Source of the DNA: an uncultured Pelagibacteraceae bacterium
GTDB taxonomy: Bacteria; Pseudomonadota; Alphaproteobacteria; Pelagibacterales; Pelagibacteraceae
Length of the DNA stretch: 46,671 bases
Assembly (NCBI GenBank): GCA_902592285.1
Contig: CACJED010000004.1
Span: forward strand, 1 to 46,671
Direction of reading: 5' to 3'
The notes beneath the pieces were generated by a model. The model saw only the letters and a program-made list of their open reading frames with translations. It was not told where the DNA came from and did not search any database. This document shows positions 27,574 through 37,357 of the stretch, in pieces (the stretch's first letter is position 1; each line of letters starts with the position of its first letter). A program made the translations under genes and the position numbers.

Positions 27574-30500
27574 ATGTTCATTACAGAATTAAGTATTAAA
27601 CGACCAGCTGTTTCATGGGTAATGTCTTTAATATTAATAATTTTTGGATTATTTGTTTTTTGGAAATTACCAGTTAGAGAGTTACCAAATGGAATTCAGC
27701 CACCAGTTGTTCAAGTTCAAGTAAATTACAGTTCAGCAGCAGCTTCAATTATAGATCAAGAAGTGACCCAAGTTTTGGAAGACGTTATTGGTGGAGCCGA
27801 GGGAATTAAAAATATTGATTCAAAATCTGAAAACGGAAGAAGCACTATAAATATCGAATTTGATACTAGTATTGATTTAGATAACGCAGCAAATGATATT
27901 AGAGAAAGAGTTGCAAGAGTAGTTGACAATCTTCCAGATGAGTCTGATCCACCACAAATTTTAAAAAGAGCAGCTGGATTTACTACAACAATGTGGTTAT
28001 CACTTTCATCTAAAACTTGGAGTGACTTAGAGCTTGGAGACTATGCAGAAAGGTTTTTAATTGATCAGTTCTCAAGTGTAAAAAATGTTGGAAGAATCTT
28101 AGTTGGTGGACTAAGAGAATTAAGCATAAGAGTTTGGATAGATCCTATAAAATTAGCAGCAAATGACTTAACTATACAAGAAGTTGAAAATGCTTTAAGA
28201 GGAGAAAATATAAGACTTCCAGCAGGAACTTTAGAGGCTGAAAATGTAGATTTAACTTTAAACTTGGATAAATCCTATAATAATATTGATACAATAAAAC
28301 AATTACCCATTAAAAAATCTTCTAAAAAAATAATTTTACTCTCAGATGTAGCTAATATAGAATTTGGTCCTGTTTCAGAAAAAACTTTATTTAAAGCTCA
28401 AACTAGAGATCAAATTAACTTAAGAACAGTTGGAATTGGTATTTATGCAAAAAGTGGCGCTTCCACTGTTGAACTTTCAAAAAATATAAAAAAAAGAATT
28501 ATAGAAGTTAAAAAATCTTTACCTGATGGATTAGATCTTAGAGTTTCTTTCGATAGAGCGACTTATGTACAAGCAGCTATTAATGAAGTTTATAAAACTT
28601 TAATTATTGCATTTGTTTTGGTTGTTATAATCATTTACTTATTTTTAGGAAATCTTAAAGCTGTAATTGTTCCTGCTATTGCACTGCCTGTTAGTTTGAT
28701 AGCATCTTTCTTGGGTTTATATATATTTGGTTTATCAATAAATATATTTGTTCTTTTGAGTTTTATTCTCGCGATCGGCATAATCACAGATGACTCGGTA
28801 ATTATGACTGATGCAATTTATAGGAGAATAGAAAATGGAGAAACTCCTTTAGTTGCTGCATATAAAGGATCTAAACAAATTTCATTTGCTATTATTGCTA
28901 CAACTTTAATTTTAATCGCTGTTTTTCTTCCTCTAATATTTATTGAAGGTATTTCAGGAACGTTGTTTAGAGAAACAGCAATAGCATTATCATTCTCAAT
29001 TATAGTCTCTTCATTTGTTGCTCTCACTCTATCTCCAATGTTAGCAAGTAAGTTCTTAAACAAAAAAAATTCAAAAAATAATATGATTAAAAAATTTGAA
29101 AAAATTTTTTCAGGTCTTTCTGTAGCATATAAAGAAACATTAAATGTAGTAGTAATAAGAAGTAAATTAATAGGAATATTCATAATATTTATTATTTTTG
29201 TATCAGTATTTTTGTTTAATTTTTCAAAAAAAGAGTTGTTACCTATGGAAGATAGAGGGGTCTATCTTGTTATTGGTTTTACTGATGAAGGAAGATCTTT
29301 TGAGTATACGCAAGAAAAAGCACAAGAAGTTGAGAAAAGATTGATTCCATTGCTACAGGGTGAAAATAGTCCTTATTCAAGATTTATTATGAGAGTACCA
29401 GGCTTTGGAAGTTCAGCAAATTCTTACAATAGTTTTATTATAATTGCTCTATTAGATGATTGGAAAAATAGAAAAAAAAATTCACAAACAGTAATGAGAG
29501 AAGCAATAGGAAAAATTGTAACCCTTCCAGAAGCGGTAGCTTTTCCAATCTCACCCCAATCAATTAGAGTCTCTAATTACAATAAACCAGTTCAGATGGT
29601 AATCTACGGGAATTCTTATGAAGAACTAGAAGAGATACAAAATAATGTTATTAGAAAATTAAGATCCAATAGAAATTTGTCTAGAATTGAGTCAGATTAT
29701 AATAGGAACAAACCAGAGGTAAAATTAATTATAAATAAAAATATTGCAAAAGATCTTGGGGTGTCCACAGAAACCATTGGAAAAACTCTTGAGACTTTAT
29801 ATGGTGGAAAAAAAATAACTACTTTTAATCAACAAGGAAAAGAATATCCTATTATAGTACAACAATTTATATCTGACAGAAGAAACAAAGATGGAATTTC
29901 TAAAATTTTTGTTAGATCAGAAACATCTGGAAAGCTTATCTCTCTTGCCAACTTAGTTAAGTTTAAAGAGGAGGGTTCTGCAAAAGAATTATCAAGATAT
30001 AACCGACAAAGTGCTGTTACTATTTCAGCAAATATAAGTGAAAGTTATACACTTTCAGAGGCTATTTCATATTTGGAAGACATTATGAAAGAAACAGCTC
30101 CAAACAATCAAATTACCTGGAAGGGAAAATCTGAAGAGATAAAGGAGACTAGTAGTGAACTATTTATTATTTTTATTTTAGCTCTTTTAACAGCTTACCT
30201 AGTTATGGCTGCAACCTTTAATTCTTTTATTCATCCATTTATAATTATTCTAACAGTGCCCTTGGCAATATTTGGTGGCTTAGTATTTATTCTTTTTTTG
30301 AATACTTCAATAAATATCTTTTCTCAAATTGCATTAATAATTTTGATAGGTATATCTACAAAAAATAGTATCTTAATTGTTGATTACGCAAATCAAATTA
30401 GAACAACTGGAAAAAACATAGAATCAGCTGTAAAAGAAGCCTGTAATATAAGATTTAGACCAATTATGATGACATCCTTAAGTACTATGATAGCTATGTT

Positions 30501-30702
30501 GCCACTTGTAATCGGTAATATTGGCCCAGGCGCTGGTGAGGGCTCAAGATTGGCGGTAGGAGCAACTATCTTAGGTGGGATGATAATTTCAACAATCTTC
30601 ACATTATATGTTACGCCATCAATGTACTTAGCTTTAGCAAAAAATACTAAGAGAATAGATTTTGTTGATATCGAGCTAAATAAACAACTTACTAAAAAAT
30701 AA
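27574..30702 (+). CDS. RND-family efflux permease (HAE-1/AcrB-like)
   Basis: A 1042-residue proton-driven inner-membrane exporter with the usual two repeats: a first transmembrane helix, a periplasmic porter domain, then six helices, twice. The proton-relay residues are present: Asp406-Asp407 in AIGIITDDSVIMTDAIYRR and Lys930 in GISTKNSILIVDYANQ. The start ATG abuts the adaptor stop. The family exports drugs, lipids or signalling molecules; the substrate is not readable. No TolC-like gene is in the window. Confidence 0.94.
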   Translation: MFITELSIKRPAVSWVMSLILIIFGLFVFWKLPVRELPNGIQPPVVQVQVNYSSAAASIIDQEVTQVLEDVIGGAEGIKNIDSKSENGRSTINIEFDTSIDLDNAANDIRERVARVVDNLPDESDPPQILKRAAGFTTTMWLSLSSKTWSDLELGDYAERFLIDQFSSVKNVGRILVGGLRELSIRVWIDPIKLAANDLTIQEVENALRGENIRLPAGTLEAENVDLTLNLDKSYNNIDTIKQLPIKKSSKKIILLSDVANIEFGPVSEKTLFKAQTRDQINLRTVGIGIYAKSGASTVELSKNIKKRIIEVKKSLPDGLDLRVSFDRATYVQAAINEVYKTLIIAFVLVVIIIYLFLGNLKAVIVPAIALPVSLIASFLGLYIFGLSINIFVLLSFILAIGIITDDSVIMTDAIYRRIENGETPLVAAYKGSKQISFAIIATTLILIAVFLPLIFIEGISGTLFRETAIALSFSIIVSSFVALTLSPMLASKFLNKKNSKNNMIKKFEKIFSGLSVAYKETLNVVVIRSKLIGIFIIFIIFVSVFLFNFSKKELLPMEDRGVYLVIGFTDEGRSFEYTQEKAQEVEKRLIPLLQGENSPYSRFIMRVPGFGSSANSYNSFIIIALLDDWKNRKKNSQTVMREAIGKIVTLPEAVAFPISPQSIRVSNYNKPVQMVIYGNSYEELEEIQNNVIRKLRSNRNLSRIESDYNRNKPEVKLIINKNIAKDLGVSTETIGKTLETLYGGKKITTFNQQGKEYPIIVQQFISDRRNKDGISKIFVRSETSGKLISLANLVKFKEEGSAKELSRYNRQSAVTISANISESYTLSEAISYLEDIMKETAPNNQITWKGKSEEIKETSSELFIIFILALLTAYLVMAATFNSFIHPFIIILTVPLAIFGGLVFILFLNTSINIFSQIALIILIGISTKNSILIVDYANQIRTTGKNIESAVKEACNIRFRPIMMTSLSTMIAMLPLVIGNIGPGAGEGSRLAVGATILGGMIISTIFTLYVTPSMYLALAKNTKRIDFVDIELNKQLTKK

Positions 30703-31297
30703 TATATTTATTTTTGTTTAAAAACTTTTGACATCTTAAAAGTTGATTTTTATATATCTTAGATTGTCTCTCAACTTTTTTTGCAAGATTAATTACTTTT
30801 TTATTTTTTTTATAATTTTTGTAATTACCCCAACCTTCATGATAAGCAATATATTGTTTGAATACATTATTAATTGGAATCTTTAATATAGACTTAGTTT
30901 TGTTTGTATACCACCCAATAAAATCAACACTATCTTTAAATCGTGTTCGTGTTGCGAGCTTATTACCTGTTTCATTCTTGTACTGTTTCCAAGTTCCTTT
31001 TACTGCTTGAGAATATCCAAATGAACTTGATGGTCTTCTAAATGGAATTACTTTAAATAATTTTTGCCTTGGAGGTTTTGCTAGCCAGTCAAAATCTGAC
31101 TCCATTTTAATAATTGCCAATTGAATATGAATCGGTGTTCCCCACTTTTGTTCAACTTTTTTTGAGTGCTTATACCAAAGATATTTTTCATCAAATATTT
31201 TACAGCTATTTGAGGTATTTTGAGGAATTGATGAACAACCTGTAATTATAAATAGTAATAAAATTTTAAAAAAATATCTTATAAAAAATCTAATCAT
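30692..31297 (-). CDS. SLT-domain lipoprotein (probable lytic transglycosylase)
   Basis: A 201-residue lipoprotein: signal peptide with lipobox FIITGC (Cys21), then a lysozyme-like domain with IQLAIIKMESDFDW, where Glu66 is the expected catalytic acid. FGYSQAVKGTWKQYKNETGN and YIAYHEGWGNYKNYKK match the SLT/goose-lysozyme core pattern. It would cleave peptidoglycan glycan strands from its membrane anchor. It is translationally coupled to the upstream VanZ-like gene (ATGA overlap) and overlaps the RND gene end by 11 bases. Confidence 0.82.
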   Translation of the reverse strand: MIRFFIRYFFKILLLFIITGCSSIPQNTSNSCKIFDEKYLWYKHSKKVEQKWGTPIHIQLAIIKMESDFDWLAKPPRQKLFKVIPFRRPSSSFGYSQAVKGTWKQYKNETGNKLATRTRFKDSVDFIGWYTNKTKSILKIPINNVFKQYIAYHEGWGNYKNYKKNKKVINLAKKVERQSKIYKNQLLRCQKFLNKNKYIIF

Positions 31298-31686
31298 AAT
31301 TTTTTTTTAAAAAACTGATAAAAATTAAATGCAAGAAAAACTATCAAGACACCAAAAAAATTTCCAAATAAATCTTTGTATTCAAAACTTCTTTGTGGAA
31401 TTATAATGTGACATAATTCTAAAAAGATTGAGATAAAAAATAAATATGTAAATAAATTCTTAAGATTTTTCATATAATATGAAAATAATCCAAGAAAAGA
31501 TAGAATTAAAAATGCATAAATGTGGTTTGTGGAAAAAAAAGATAAATCAGATGTTATTTGAGGTTGTTTTTGAAAATCACCATAAACTAACCATCCAATT
31601 ATACTGCCAGGATAAACATATACTATAATTAATATTACATTTACTGCGTGAAATGTAATTTTTGTTAATAAAGATATTTTTTTCAT
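31294..31686 (-). CDS. VanZ-like small membrane protein
   Basis: A 130-residue protein with four hydrophobic helices. The third-to-fourth loop IFLELCHIIIPQRSFEYKDLFGNFFGVLI fits the VanZ-family pattern ExxQxxxPxRxxxxxDxxxNxxG, with His in place of the usual Gln. VanZ was named for teicoplanin resistance but the ordinary role of these proteins is unknown. Its pairing with a peptidoglycan-cleaving lipoprotein suggests an envelope function. Confidence 0.78.
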   Translation of the reverse strand: MKKISLLTKITFHAVNVILIIVYVYPGSIIGWLVYGDFQKQPQITSDLSFFSTNHIYAFLILSFLGLFSYYMKNLKNLFTYLFFISIFLELCHIIIPQRSFEYKDLFGNFFGVLIVFLAFNFYQFFKKKL

Positions 31687-31730
31687 TTAACTAATAATCT
31701 TTTTTTTATATTAAATTGAATATAATAAAA

Positions 31731-32444
31731 ATGAGTTATTTAATTTTAATCAGACATGGACAAAGTGTTTGGAATCTTGAAAAAAGATTCACTGGCTGGG
31801 TAGATGTTGACCTTACTGAAAATGGTGAACAGGAGGCAAAAAAAGCAGGCGAACTAATTAAACAATTAAATATTAAAATTAATTATTATTTTTCGTCTCT
31901 TCAAATTAGAGCGGAAAATACCCTCAAAATTATTCAAAAAACACTTAATGATAATCAAAATTTTATAAAAGCCTGGGAGTTAAATGAAAGACATTATGGA
32001 GTGCTAACAGGTCTTAACAAAATTGAAATGAGTGAAAAAATTGGTGAAGAAAAAGTTTATAAATTTAGAAGATCATGGGATTTAAGACCAAAGCCTTTAG
32101 ATAAAAAGAGTCCATTTCATCCTTTAAATATTGCTACTTATAAAAATATTCCAAATAAAAATATTCCAGACACTGAATCATTAAAAGATACTTATGAAAG
32201 AGTTATAAAATTTTTTGAGGCGGAAATTAAAAATAAGATTAATCATGGGAATATATTTATATCAGCCCATGGAAATTCTATACGAGCTTTGTGTAAATAT
32301 TTATTCAAACTGGATGAAAATCAAATCGTCAAACTAGAAATTCCAACTGGTAATCCTTTATTAATAGATATTGATGAAAATTTAAAAATTAAGAATTGCA
32401 ATTATTTAGATAAGGATCGCTCTAGTGATCTTTTAGTTTATTAA
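31731..32444 (+). CDS. gpmA: 2,3-bisphosphoglycerate-dependent phosphoglycerate mutase
   Basis: A 237-residue glycolytic mutase interconverting 3- and 2-phosphoglycerate. The phospho-acceptor His is in LILIRHGQSVWNLEKRFTGW; the ELNERHYGVLTGLNK segment and the second catalytic His in FISAHGNSIRALCKYL are intact. The ATG at 31731 begins just before the catalytic motif; a TTG five codons upstream is less likely. Its 3' end overlaps the facing nucleotidyltransferase gene by 23 bases. Confidence 0.95.
   Translation: MSYLILIRHGQSVWNLEKRFTGWVDVDLTENGEQEAKKAGELIKQLNIKINYYFSSLQIRAENTLKIIQKTLNDNQNFIKAWELNERHYGVLTGLNKIEMSEKIGEEKVYKFRRSWDLRPKPLDKKSPFHPLNIATYKNIPNKNIPDTESLKDTYERVIKFFEAEIKNKINHGNIFISAHGNSIRALCKYLFKLDENQIVKLEIPTGNPLLIDIDENLKIKNCNYLDKDRSSDLLVY
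32412..32433 (+). terminator. Candidate terminator inside the overlapping gpmA/murU-like gene ends
   Basis: A 9-bp stem with two G-U pairs (32412-32420 with 32425-32433) and a TCTA loop runs into TTTAGTTTATT. It lies wholly inside coding sequence of gpmA, and the TAG stop of the facing gene lies in its loop. The hairpin is modest and its function is inferred from position. Confidence 0.4.
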
Positions 32445-33108
32445 ATATTTCAAGATTAGTAGTGTGTAGAAATTCATTTTTACTTTCATACCCACCAAGA
32501 CTGTTATTTTTAATTAAATCTAACCAAATTTCAAATATCGAAAAACTTTTTATTTTTTTATTTGCAAAGATTGACTTATTTAGAATTTGACAACCAGTGT
32601 ATATAAATTTTTTTGAATTTTGCGTAATTAAATTATGTTTTAAATCGAAATCACCATTTAGACCTTTATCATAACTTAAATTTTTATTAGCTAACAAAAG
32701 TATATTTTTAAATTTTTTCTTAAAGTATAAATCAATCATATCATTAATTTCTATAATATAGTTTTTGTTCCAAATTGTATCTGGATTAAATACTAAAAAA
32801 TCTTCATCATCACTTCTGCTTATTAAATTTAAAATTCCTCCACCTGTATCTAAAATATTTATCCCATCTTCAATAACCTCAATTTCTATCTGAAAATTTT
32901 TTTTTTTAATAAATTCATAAATTTGTTCCTTTAAGTAAAAAGAATTTATCAAAATTTTTTTTACTCCAATTAACATTATGAGGTTAATACAATTTTCTAA
33001 TAAGGTAGAATTCTTAATTTTTAGAAGAGGCTTTGGAATTTTTAAAGTAATAGGATTTAGTCTTTTTCCATAACCAGCACATAATATCAAAGCGGTATTT
33101 ATTTTCAT
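32422..33108 (-). CDS. Sugar-1-phosphate nucleotidyltransferase (MurU-like)
   Basis: A 228-residue nucleotidyltransferase with the signature ALILCAGYGKRLNPITLKIPKPLLKI, where the usual first Ala-Gly is Cys-Ala-Gly, and the metal-site Asp in DFLVFNPDTIW. Position behind an aminoglycoside-kinase-like gene matches the AmgK-MurU pair that turns recovered N-acetylmuramate into UDP-MurNAc. A mannose-1-phosphate guanylyltransferase activity is also possible. Its start abuts the kinase stop (TAAATG). Confidence 0.8.
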   Translation of the reverse strand: MKINTALILCAGYGKRLNPITLKIPKPLLKIKNSTLLENCINLIMLIGVKKILINSFYLKEQIYEFIKKKNFQIEIEVIEDGINILDTGGGILNLISRSDDEDFLVFNPDTIWNKNYIIEINDMIDLYFKKKFKNILLLANKNLSYDKGLNGDFDLKHNLITQNSKKFIYTGCQILNKSIFANKKIKSFSIFEIWLDLIKNNSLGGYESKNEFLHTTNLEIFNKLKDH

Positions 33109-34053
33109 TTATTTATTATAATTTAAAACTTTGAGTAAATTATTTAGATCTTTAAAATTATAATCATTTTCTGATCGTAACTTAATCAAACTCCAAGCAT
33201 AAGGAATTAGTCTGAGATAACTTTTTTTATTGTCTCTGACAGCGAGTCTTGTAAAAATTCCTATAATTTTTAGATTTCTTAATACAGATATTATATTAAA
33301 ATCGTTTTTAAATGATTTCTTATTTATCAATTTTTGTGTTGTTAAATAAAAATCAAAAATTTCATTTTTTAATTTTCTGTTAGTTTTAAATCTTACATCA
33401 TCAATTAATGAGGCCAAATCATAAGCCTTATTACCTAATAAAGCATCCTGACTATCGATTATTCCGATTTTATTTTTTACCATCATTAAGTTAGATATGT
33501 GAAAATCTCTATGTACAAATGTATCATTTTTTTGCTGAATCTTTTTAATTAATTTTTGGATAATTTTATTGAATGATTTTTTAAATTCTTTTTGCTCTGA
33601 TTTGTTTAATTTTTTTTTAATATACCATTCAGAAAATAAATTGGCTTCTTTCTGAAGAATTTTAGAGGTATAAATAGGTATTGTATATATTTTATTATTA
33701 AAATTTTTAACTCTTTTTTGTCGAATTGATTGAAGCTTATTAAGCAAAATAATTATTTCCTTATAAATTTTTATTTTATTAATTTTTTTTTTATTAAATA
33801 ATTTTAAAATTGTTTGATTTCCAAAATCCTCGATCTCAATAAAATTTTTTGAATAATTTTTTGACAACAACATAGGTGCCAAAATTTTATTTTTTAACAA
33901 AATTTTATTAACGGAATCATAATTTAATAAATTAGTTTTTTTATTTTTTTTTGAATAAATAATGATAGAAGATTTTTTTTTGATCTTTTTTCTATAAAAA
34001 ATTCTTGATGACGCATCACCTTTAAGTTTTTGACTGTTTTTTGAAAACTTCAT
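33109..34053 (-). CDS. Aminoglycoside-phosphotransferase-family kinase (AmgK-like)
   Basis: A 314-residue protein with the kinase core of the APH family: FVHRDFHISNLMMV (catalytic Asp in HRDFHxxN) and IGIIDSQDALLGNKAYDLASLIDD (metal-binding Asp). The N-terminal KLKGDASSRIFYRK resembles the nucleotide loop of AmgK-like N-acetylmuramate/N-acetylglucosamine-1-kinases. Its ATG overlaps the tsaE stop (ATGA) and its stop abuts the nucleotidyltransferase start, so the three are coupled. It is unusually Lys/Asn rich. Confidence 0.8.
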   Translation of the reverse strand: MKFSKNSQKLKGDASSRIFYRKKIKKKSSIIIYSKKNKKTNLLNYDSVNKILLKNKILAPMLLSKNYSKNFIEIEDFGNQTILKLFNKKKINKIKIYKEIIILLNKLQSIRQKRVKNFNNKIYTIPIYTSKILQKEANLFSEWYIKKKLNKSEQKEFKKSFNKIIQKLIKKIQQKNDTFVHRDFHISNLMMVKNKIGIIDSQDALLGNKAYDLASLIDDVRFKTNRKLKNEIFDFYLTTQKLINKKSFKNDFNIISVLRNLKIIGIFTRLAVRDNKKSYLRLIPYAWSLIKLRSENDYNFKDLNNLLKVLNYNK

Positions 34054-34502
34054 TTAATTGAAATCGTTAAAAACCTATCTTTAAAATCATTTTTATATTC
34101 AAAATGTAATTTTTTAACAGAAAAAGGCTCTTTTTTTATTATTTGGGGCCATTCTATTAATAAAATATCATCACTTTTATTTTCAAATAAATTTAAGTCT
34201 TTTAATTCACTCTCAGATTTAAGTCTGTAAAGATCACAATGTTTAATTACAAAATTACCTAACGAATATTCATTCATTATATTAAATGTAGGACTGGTTA
34301 CTTCGGTAATTTTTCTATCAAATGTGAGCTGTAGATTATTTATAAAATATTTTACAAATGTCGTTTTACCAACACCCATTTCACCATAAAGAAAAAAAGT
34401 TTCTCCTTTTTTGATATTTTGAGCTAAGTTTTTCGCAAACTCTTCTAATTTTTTTTCTGAGGATATATCTATTTGACTACTTTTTTTAGTAGCGGTATGC
34501 AT
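34050..34502 (-). CDS. tsaE: tRNA threonylcarbamoyladenosine biosynthesis ATPase TsaE
   Basis: A 150-residue P-loop ATPase needed with TsaB and TsaD to make t6A37 in ANN-decoding tRNAs. The Walker A motif is [30 protein letters not shown] and HCDLYRL are the family's switch and Walker-B-like motifs; it ends with LLIEWPQ. The ATG at 34502 is taken as the start and overlaps ahcY by 17 bases. A longer reading from 34532 would overlap more. Confidence 0.9.
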   Translation of the reverse strand: MHTATKKSSQIDISSEKKLEEFAKNLAQNIKKGETFFLYGEMGVGKTTFVKYFINNLQLTFDRKITEVTSPTFNIMNEYSLGNFVIKHCDLYRLKSESELKDLNLFENKSDDILLIEWPQIIKKEPFSVKKLHFEYKNDFKDRFLTISIK

Positions 34503-35772
34503 CTGGTTTAAATGGACCTTCAGTTCCAACACTGATATAATCTGCTTGTTCTTTGGATAATTTAGTTAATTTTGCACCTACTTTTTTTAAATGTAACATT
34601 GCGACTTTTTCATCCAAGTGTTTTGGTAAAACGTAAACTTTATTTTTATAACTTTTATGATTATTCCAAAGTTCAATTTGAGCTATTACTTGATTAGTAA
34701 AAGATGCACTCATAACAAAACTAGGATGACCTGTTGCACACCCTAGATTTACCAACCTACCTTCTGCTAATAATATTATTCTTTTTCCATCTGGTAACTC
34801 TATTTCATGAACTTGTGGCTTTACTTCTGTCCATTTATAATTTCTTAAAGCTTCAACTTGAATCTCGTTATCAAAGTGCCCAATATTACATAGTATCGCT
34901 CTATCTTTCATATTTCTCATATGATCTGCTGTTACAATATCCTTGTTACCAGTTGCAGTCACAACAATATCTGCCTTATCTATAGCCTCATCCATTAAAA
35001 CTACTTCATAACCTTCCATTGAGGCTTGTAATGCACAAATTGGATCTGCCTCAGTAACTAAAACTCTCGCACCACTTTGTCTTAAGGATGCAGCGCTACC
35101 TTTACCGACATCACCAAAACCTGCAACTATGGCGACTTTACCAGACATCATTATATCTGTAGCTCTTCTAATGCCATCTACAAGACTTTCTCTACATCCA
35201 TATAAATTATCAAATTTTGATTTAGTAACAGAGTCATTAACATTAATAGCTGGTACCATTAAAGTCTTGTTTTGTTCCATTTTATTCAAAGCTTTTATTC
35301 CTGTTGTAGTTTCTTCAGAAACTCCTTTAACATCTTTTAATAACTCATTGTAATCTTTGTGCATCATAGCAGTTAAATCACCACCATCATCTAATAACAT
35401 ATTAGGTTTCCAATTTTTATTTCCTTCAATAGTCTGTTTAATACACCAAATATACTCTTCCTCGGTTTCACCTTTCCACGCATAAACTGGGATACCTGCT
35501 TTAGCTATAGCTGCTGCCGCATGATCTTGAGTAGAAAAAATATTGCAAGAAGACCATCTAACATCTGCCCCAAGATAAACTAATGTTTCTATTAATACAG
35601 CTGTTTGAATTGTCATGTGAAGACAACCAATAATTTTTGCACCTTTCAATGGTTTCTTGTTACCATATTCCTCTCTTAATGCCATTAAACCTGGCATCTC
35701 ACTTTCGGCAATAGAAATTTCTTTTCTACCAAAGTCAGCTTGGGAAATATCTTTTACTTTATAATCATCCAT
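34486..35772 (-). CDS. ahcY: Adenosylhomocysteinase
   Basis: A 428-residue NAD-dependent enzyme that splits S-adenosylhomocysteine into adenosine and homocysteine, removing the product of methylation. Seen are [25 protein letters not shown], the NAD loop [27 protein letters not shown] and the C-terminal NAD-contacting [30 protein letters not shown]. The ending FKPDAYRY is standard. No SAH or SAM riboswitch fold was seen in the 43-base gap upstream. It lies between chvG and tsaE. Confidence 0.97.
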   Translation of the reverse strand: MDDYKVKDISQADFGRKEISIAESEMPGLMALREEYGNKKPLKGAKIIGCLHMTIQTAVLIETLVYLGADVRWSSCNIFSTQDHAAAAIAKAGIPVYAWKGETEEEYIWCIKQTIEGNKNWKPNMLLDDGGDLTAMMHKDYNELLKDVKGVSEETTTGIKALNKMEQNKTLMVPAINVNDSVTKSKFDNLYGCRESLVDGIRRATDIMMSGKVAIVAGFGDVGKGSAASLRQSGARVLVTEADPICALQASMEGYEVVLMDEAIDKADIVVTATGNKDIVTADHMRNMKDRAILCNIGHFDNEIQVEALRNYKWTEVKPQVHEIELPDGKRIILLAEGRLVNLGCATGHPSFVMSASFTNQVIAQIELWNNHKSYKNKVYVLPKHLDEKVAMLHLKKVGAKLTKLSKEQADYISVGTEGPFKPDAYRY

Positions 35773-35815
35773 GGAGAGGCTTCTAGCAATAATATTTTAT
35801 TTAATCAATAGAACT

Positions 35816-37357
35816 TTATATTTTAGGAAATATAATTTCTAAATTTGCACCTCTTCTATCTTGTCTATTTGAAGCACTTATCGATGCGTTATGAAGGTCT
35901 GTTAAATTTTTTACAATATTTAATCCAAGACCAGAATGTTGCCCAAATTTATCGGGTCTGTTACTATAAAATCTTTTAAATATTTTTGATGTATCCTTCT
36001 CTTTGAAACCAGGTCCCTCATCAAAAATATTGACAACTACATTTTTCTCTAAATTTTTAGATATTTTCACATCAATATTTTTACTATTTTCACTAAATGA
36101 AATTGCATTATCTAATAAATTTGCAATTATTTGTTCGATTCTATTTTCAATACCATTAATTAAATAATTTTTTTCACCATTGTTATTAAATGAAATATTA
36201 ATTCCTCTCTTGGTTTGATACAAGTTGTTATAATCATCGACCACTGACTTTATTACTGGAACTAAATCAATCTTTCTAAATTTCTCTTTACTCAAAGCTA
36301 CTTCATCTTTTAATATTTGTGAATAATCAGTTATCAATCTTTCTATTCTTTGTACATCATGACTTAAAATATTAATTAATTTAATTCTTTCTTCTATATT
36401 CTTTGTATCACTTAAAATTTCTGAAGCACTTTTTAAGGATGCTAAAGGATTTCTTATTTCGTGCACAAGATCAGTAGAAAAAGTTTCTGCATGTGATATT
36501 CTCTTTTGTAACTCTAAAGTCATATCATCAAGTGATTTTGATAGTAAACCAAGTTCATCATTTCTAGTTTTAAGATTGTCAATATTTATTTTTTTATGTT
36601 CTTTGTTTTTTATCTTATTAGTATAATTCACTAAATTTTGAATAGGTTTCAAAAAATATCTATTCAGTACAAATGAAAATATTAATATTACAATACCAAC
36701 TGCAAAAGCTGTTCTAATTACAAAAGTTTTCCTTTCATCAATTGCTGCTCTTACATCGTTTGCATTTTCAGTTATTGCTATATAACCAATATTTTTACCA
36801 TCTCTAAAAACGTTTTTTATTGTTGTTAATTTAAAATTATTAAATTCTTGTTGAGTAAAAGTGAATGGTATTCCAAAATTTTTTGATCCTACATAATTGA
36901 AAAGAATATCTTTTAAAGACACAAGATTTTCATTACCAATATTGATATTTTTTTTTTCTGTAATATCTTTTGTCTTCTCTTCATTTAGAATTTCTAATTC
37001 TATTATATCTAGTCTTGAAGAAAATGATCTAGGATCAAGATCAAGAGTATCCGTATCCCCTACAAGATCTAATTCATTATTAAAAAAGATTACTCTATCG
37101 AGGCTTTGAAAAATAAATCTTGTAGAAAATAAAAACTTTCTAATGTCATTTTCATTGAATTTAATTTCTAACCTCTCTAAATTTTCAACTGTATTATTTA
37201 TTATTTGAATATGATTTGACGATTTATTTTTAATTAAAATAGGTTGGACATTTTTAAGATATATAAATGTAAATAAACCTATGATTGAAAAAAAAATTAA
37301 ATTTATGAATAAAAATTTTTTTAATATTGATAAATTTTTTAAAAGATAATTAAACAT
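35816..37357 (-). CDS. chvG: Sensor histidine kinase ChvG-like
   Basis: A 513-residue membrane kinase. Two transmembrane helices (about 13-35 and 232-252) flank a periplasmic sensor with the ChvG-type segment DRVIFFNNELDLVGDTDTLDLDPRSFSS. A HAMP domain follows, then the phospho-acceptor His in DLVHEIRNPLASLKSASEIL, the N box ANLLDNAISFS, and the G boxes DEGPGFKEKD and SGLGLNIVKNL. It is the partner of ChvI; the stop/start junction overlaps by one base. In relatives the pair controls envelope stress and acid responses. Confidence 0.92.
   Translation of the reverse strand: MFNYLLKNLSILKKFLFINLIFFSIIGLFTFIYLKNVQPILIKNKSSNHIQIINNTVENLERLEIKFNENDIRKFLFSTRFIFQSLDRVIFFNNELDLVGDTDTLDLDPRSFSSRLDIIELEILNEEKTKDITEKKNINIGNENLVSLKDILFNYVGSKNFGIPFTFTQQEFNNFKLTTIKNVFRDGKNIGYIAITENANDVRAAIDERKTFVIRTAFAVGIVILIFSFVLNRYFLKPIQNLVNYTNKIKNKEHKKINIDNLKTRNDELGLLSKSLDDMTLELQKRISHAETFSTDLVHEIRNPLASLKSASEILSDTKNIEERIKLINILSHDVQRIERLITDYSQILKDEVALSKEKFRKIDLVPVIKSVVDDYNNLYQTKRGINISFNNNGEKNYLINGIENRIEQIIANLLDNAISFSENSKNIDVKISKNLEKNVVVNIFDEGPGFKEKDTSKIFKRFYSNRPDKFGQHSGLGLNIVKNLTDLHNASISASNRQDRRGANLEIIFPKI

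Noticed and set aside
35773..35815. Possible SAM or SAH riboswitch upstream of ahcY
   Set aside because: The gap is only 43 bases, AT-rich, and shows no pseudoknot-type pairing.
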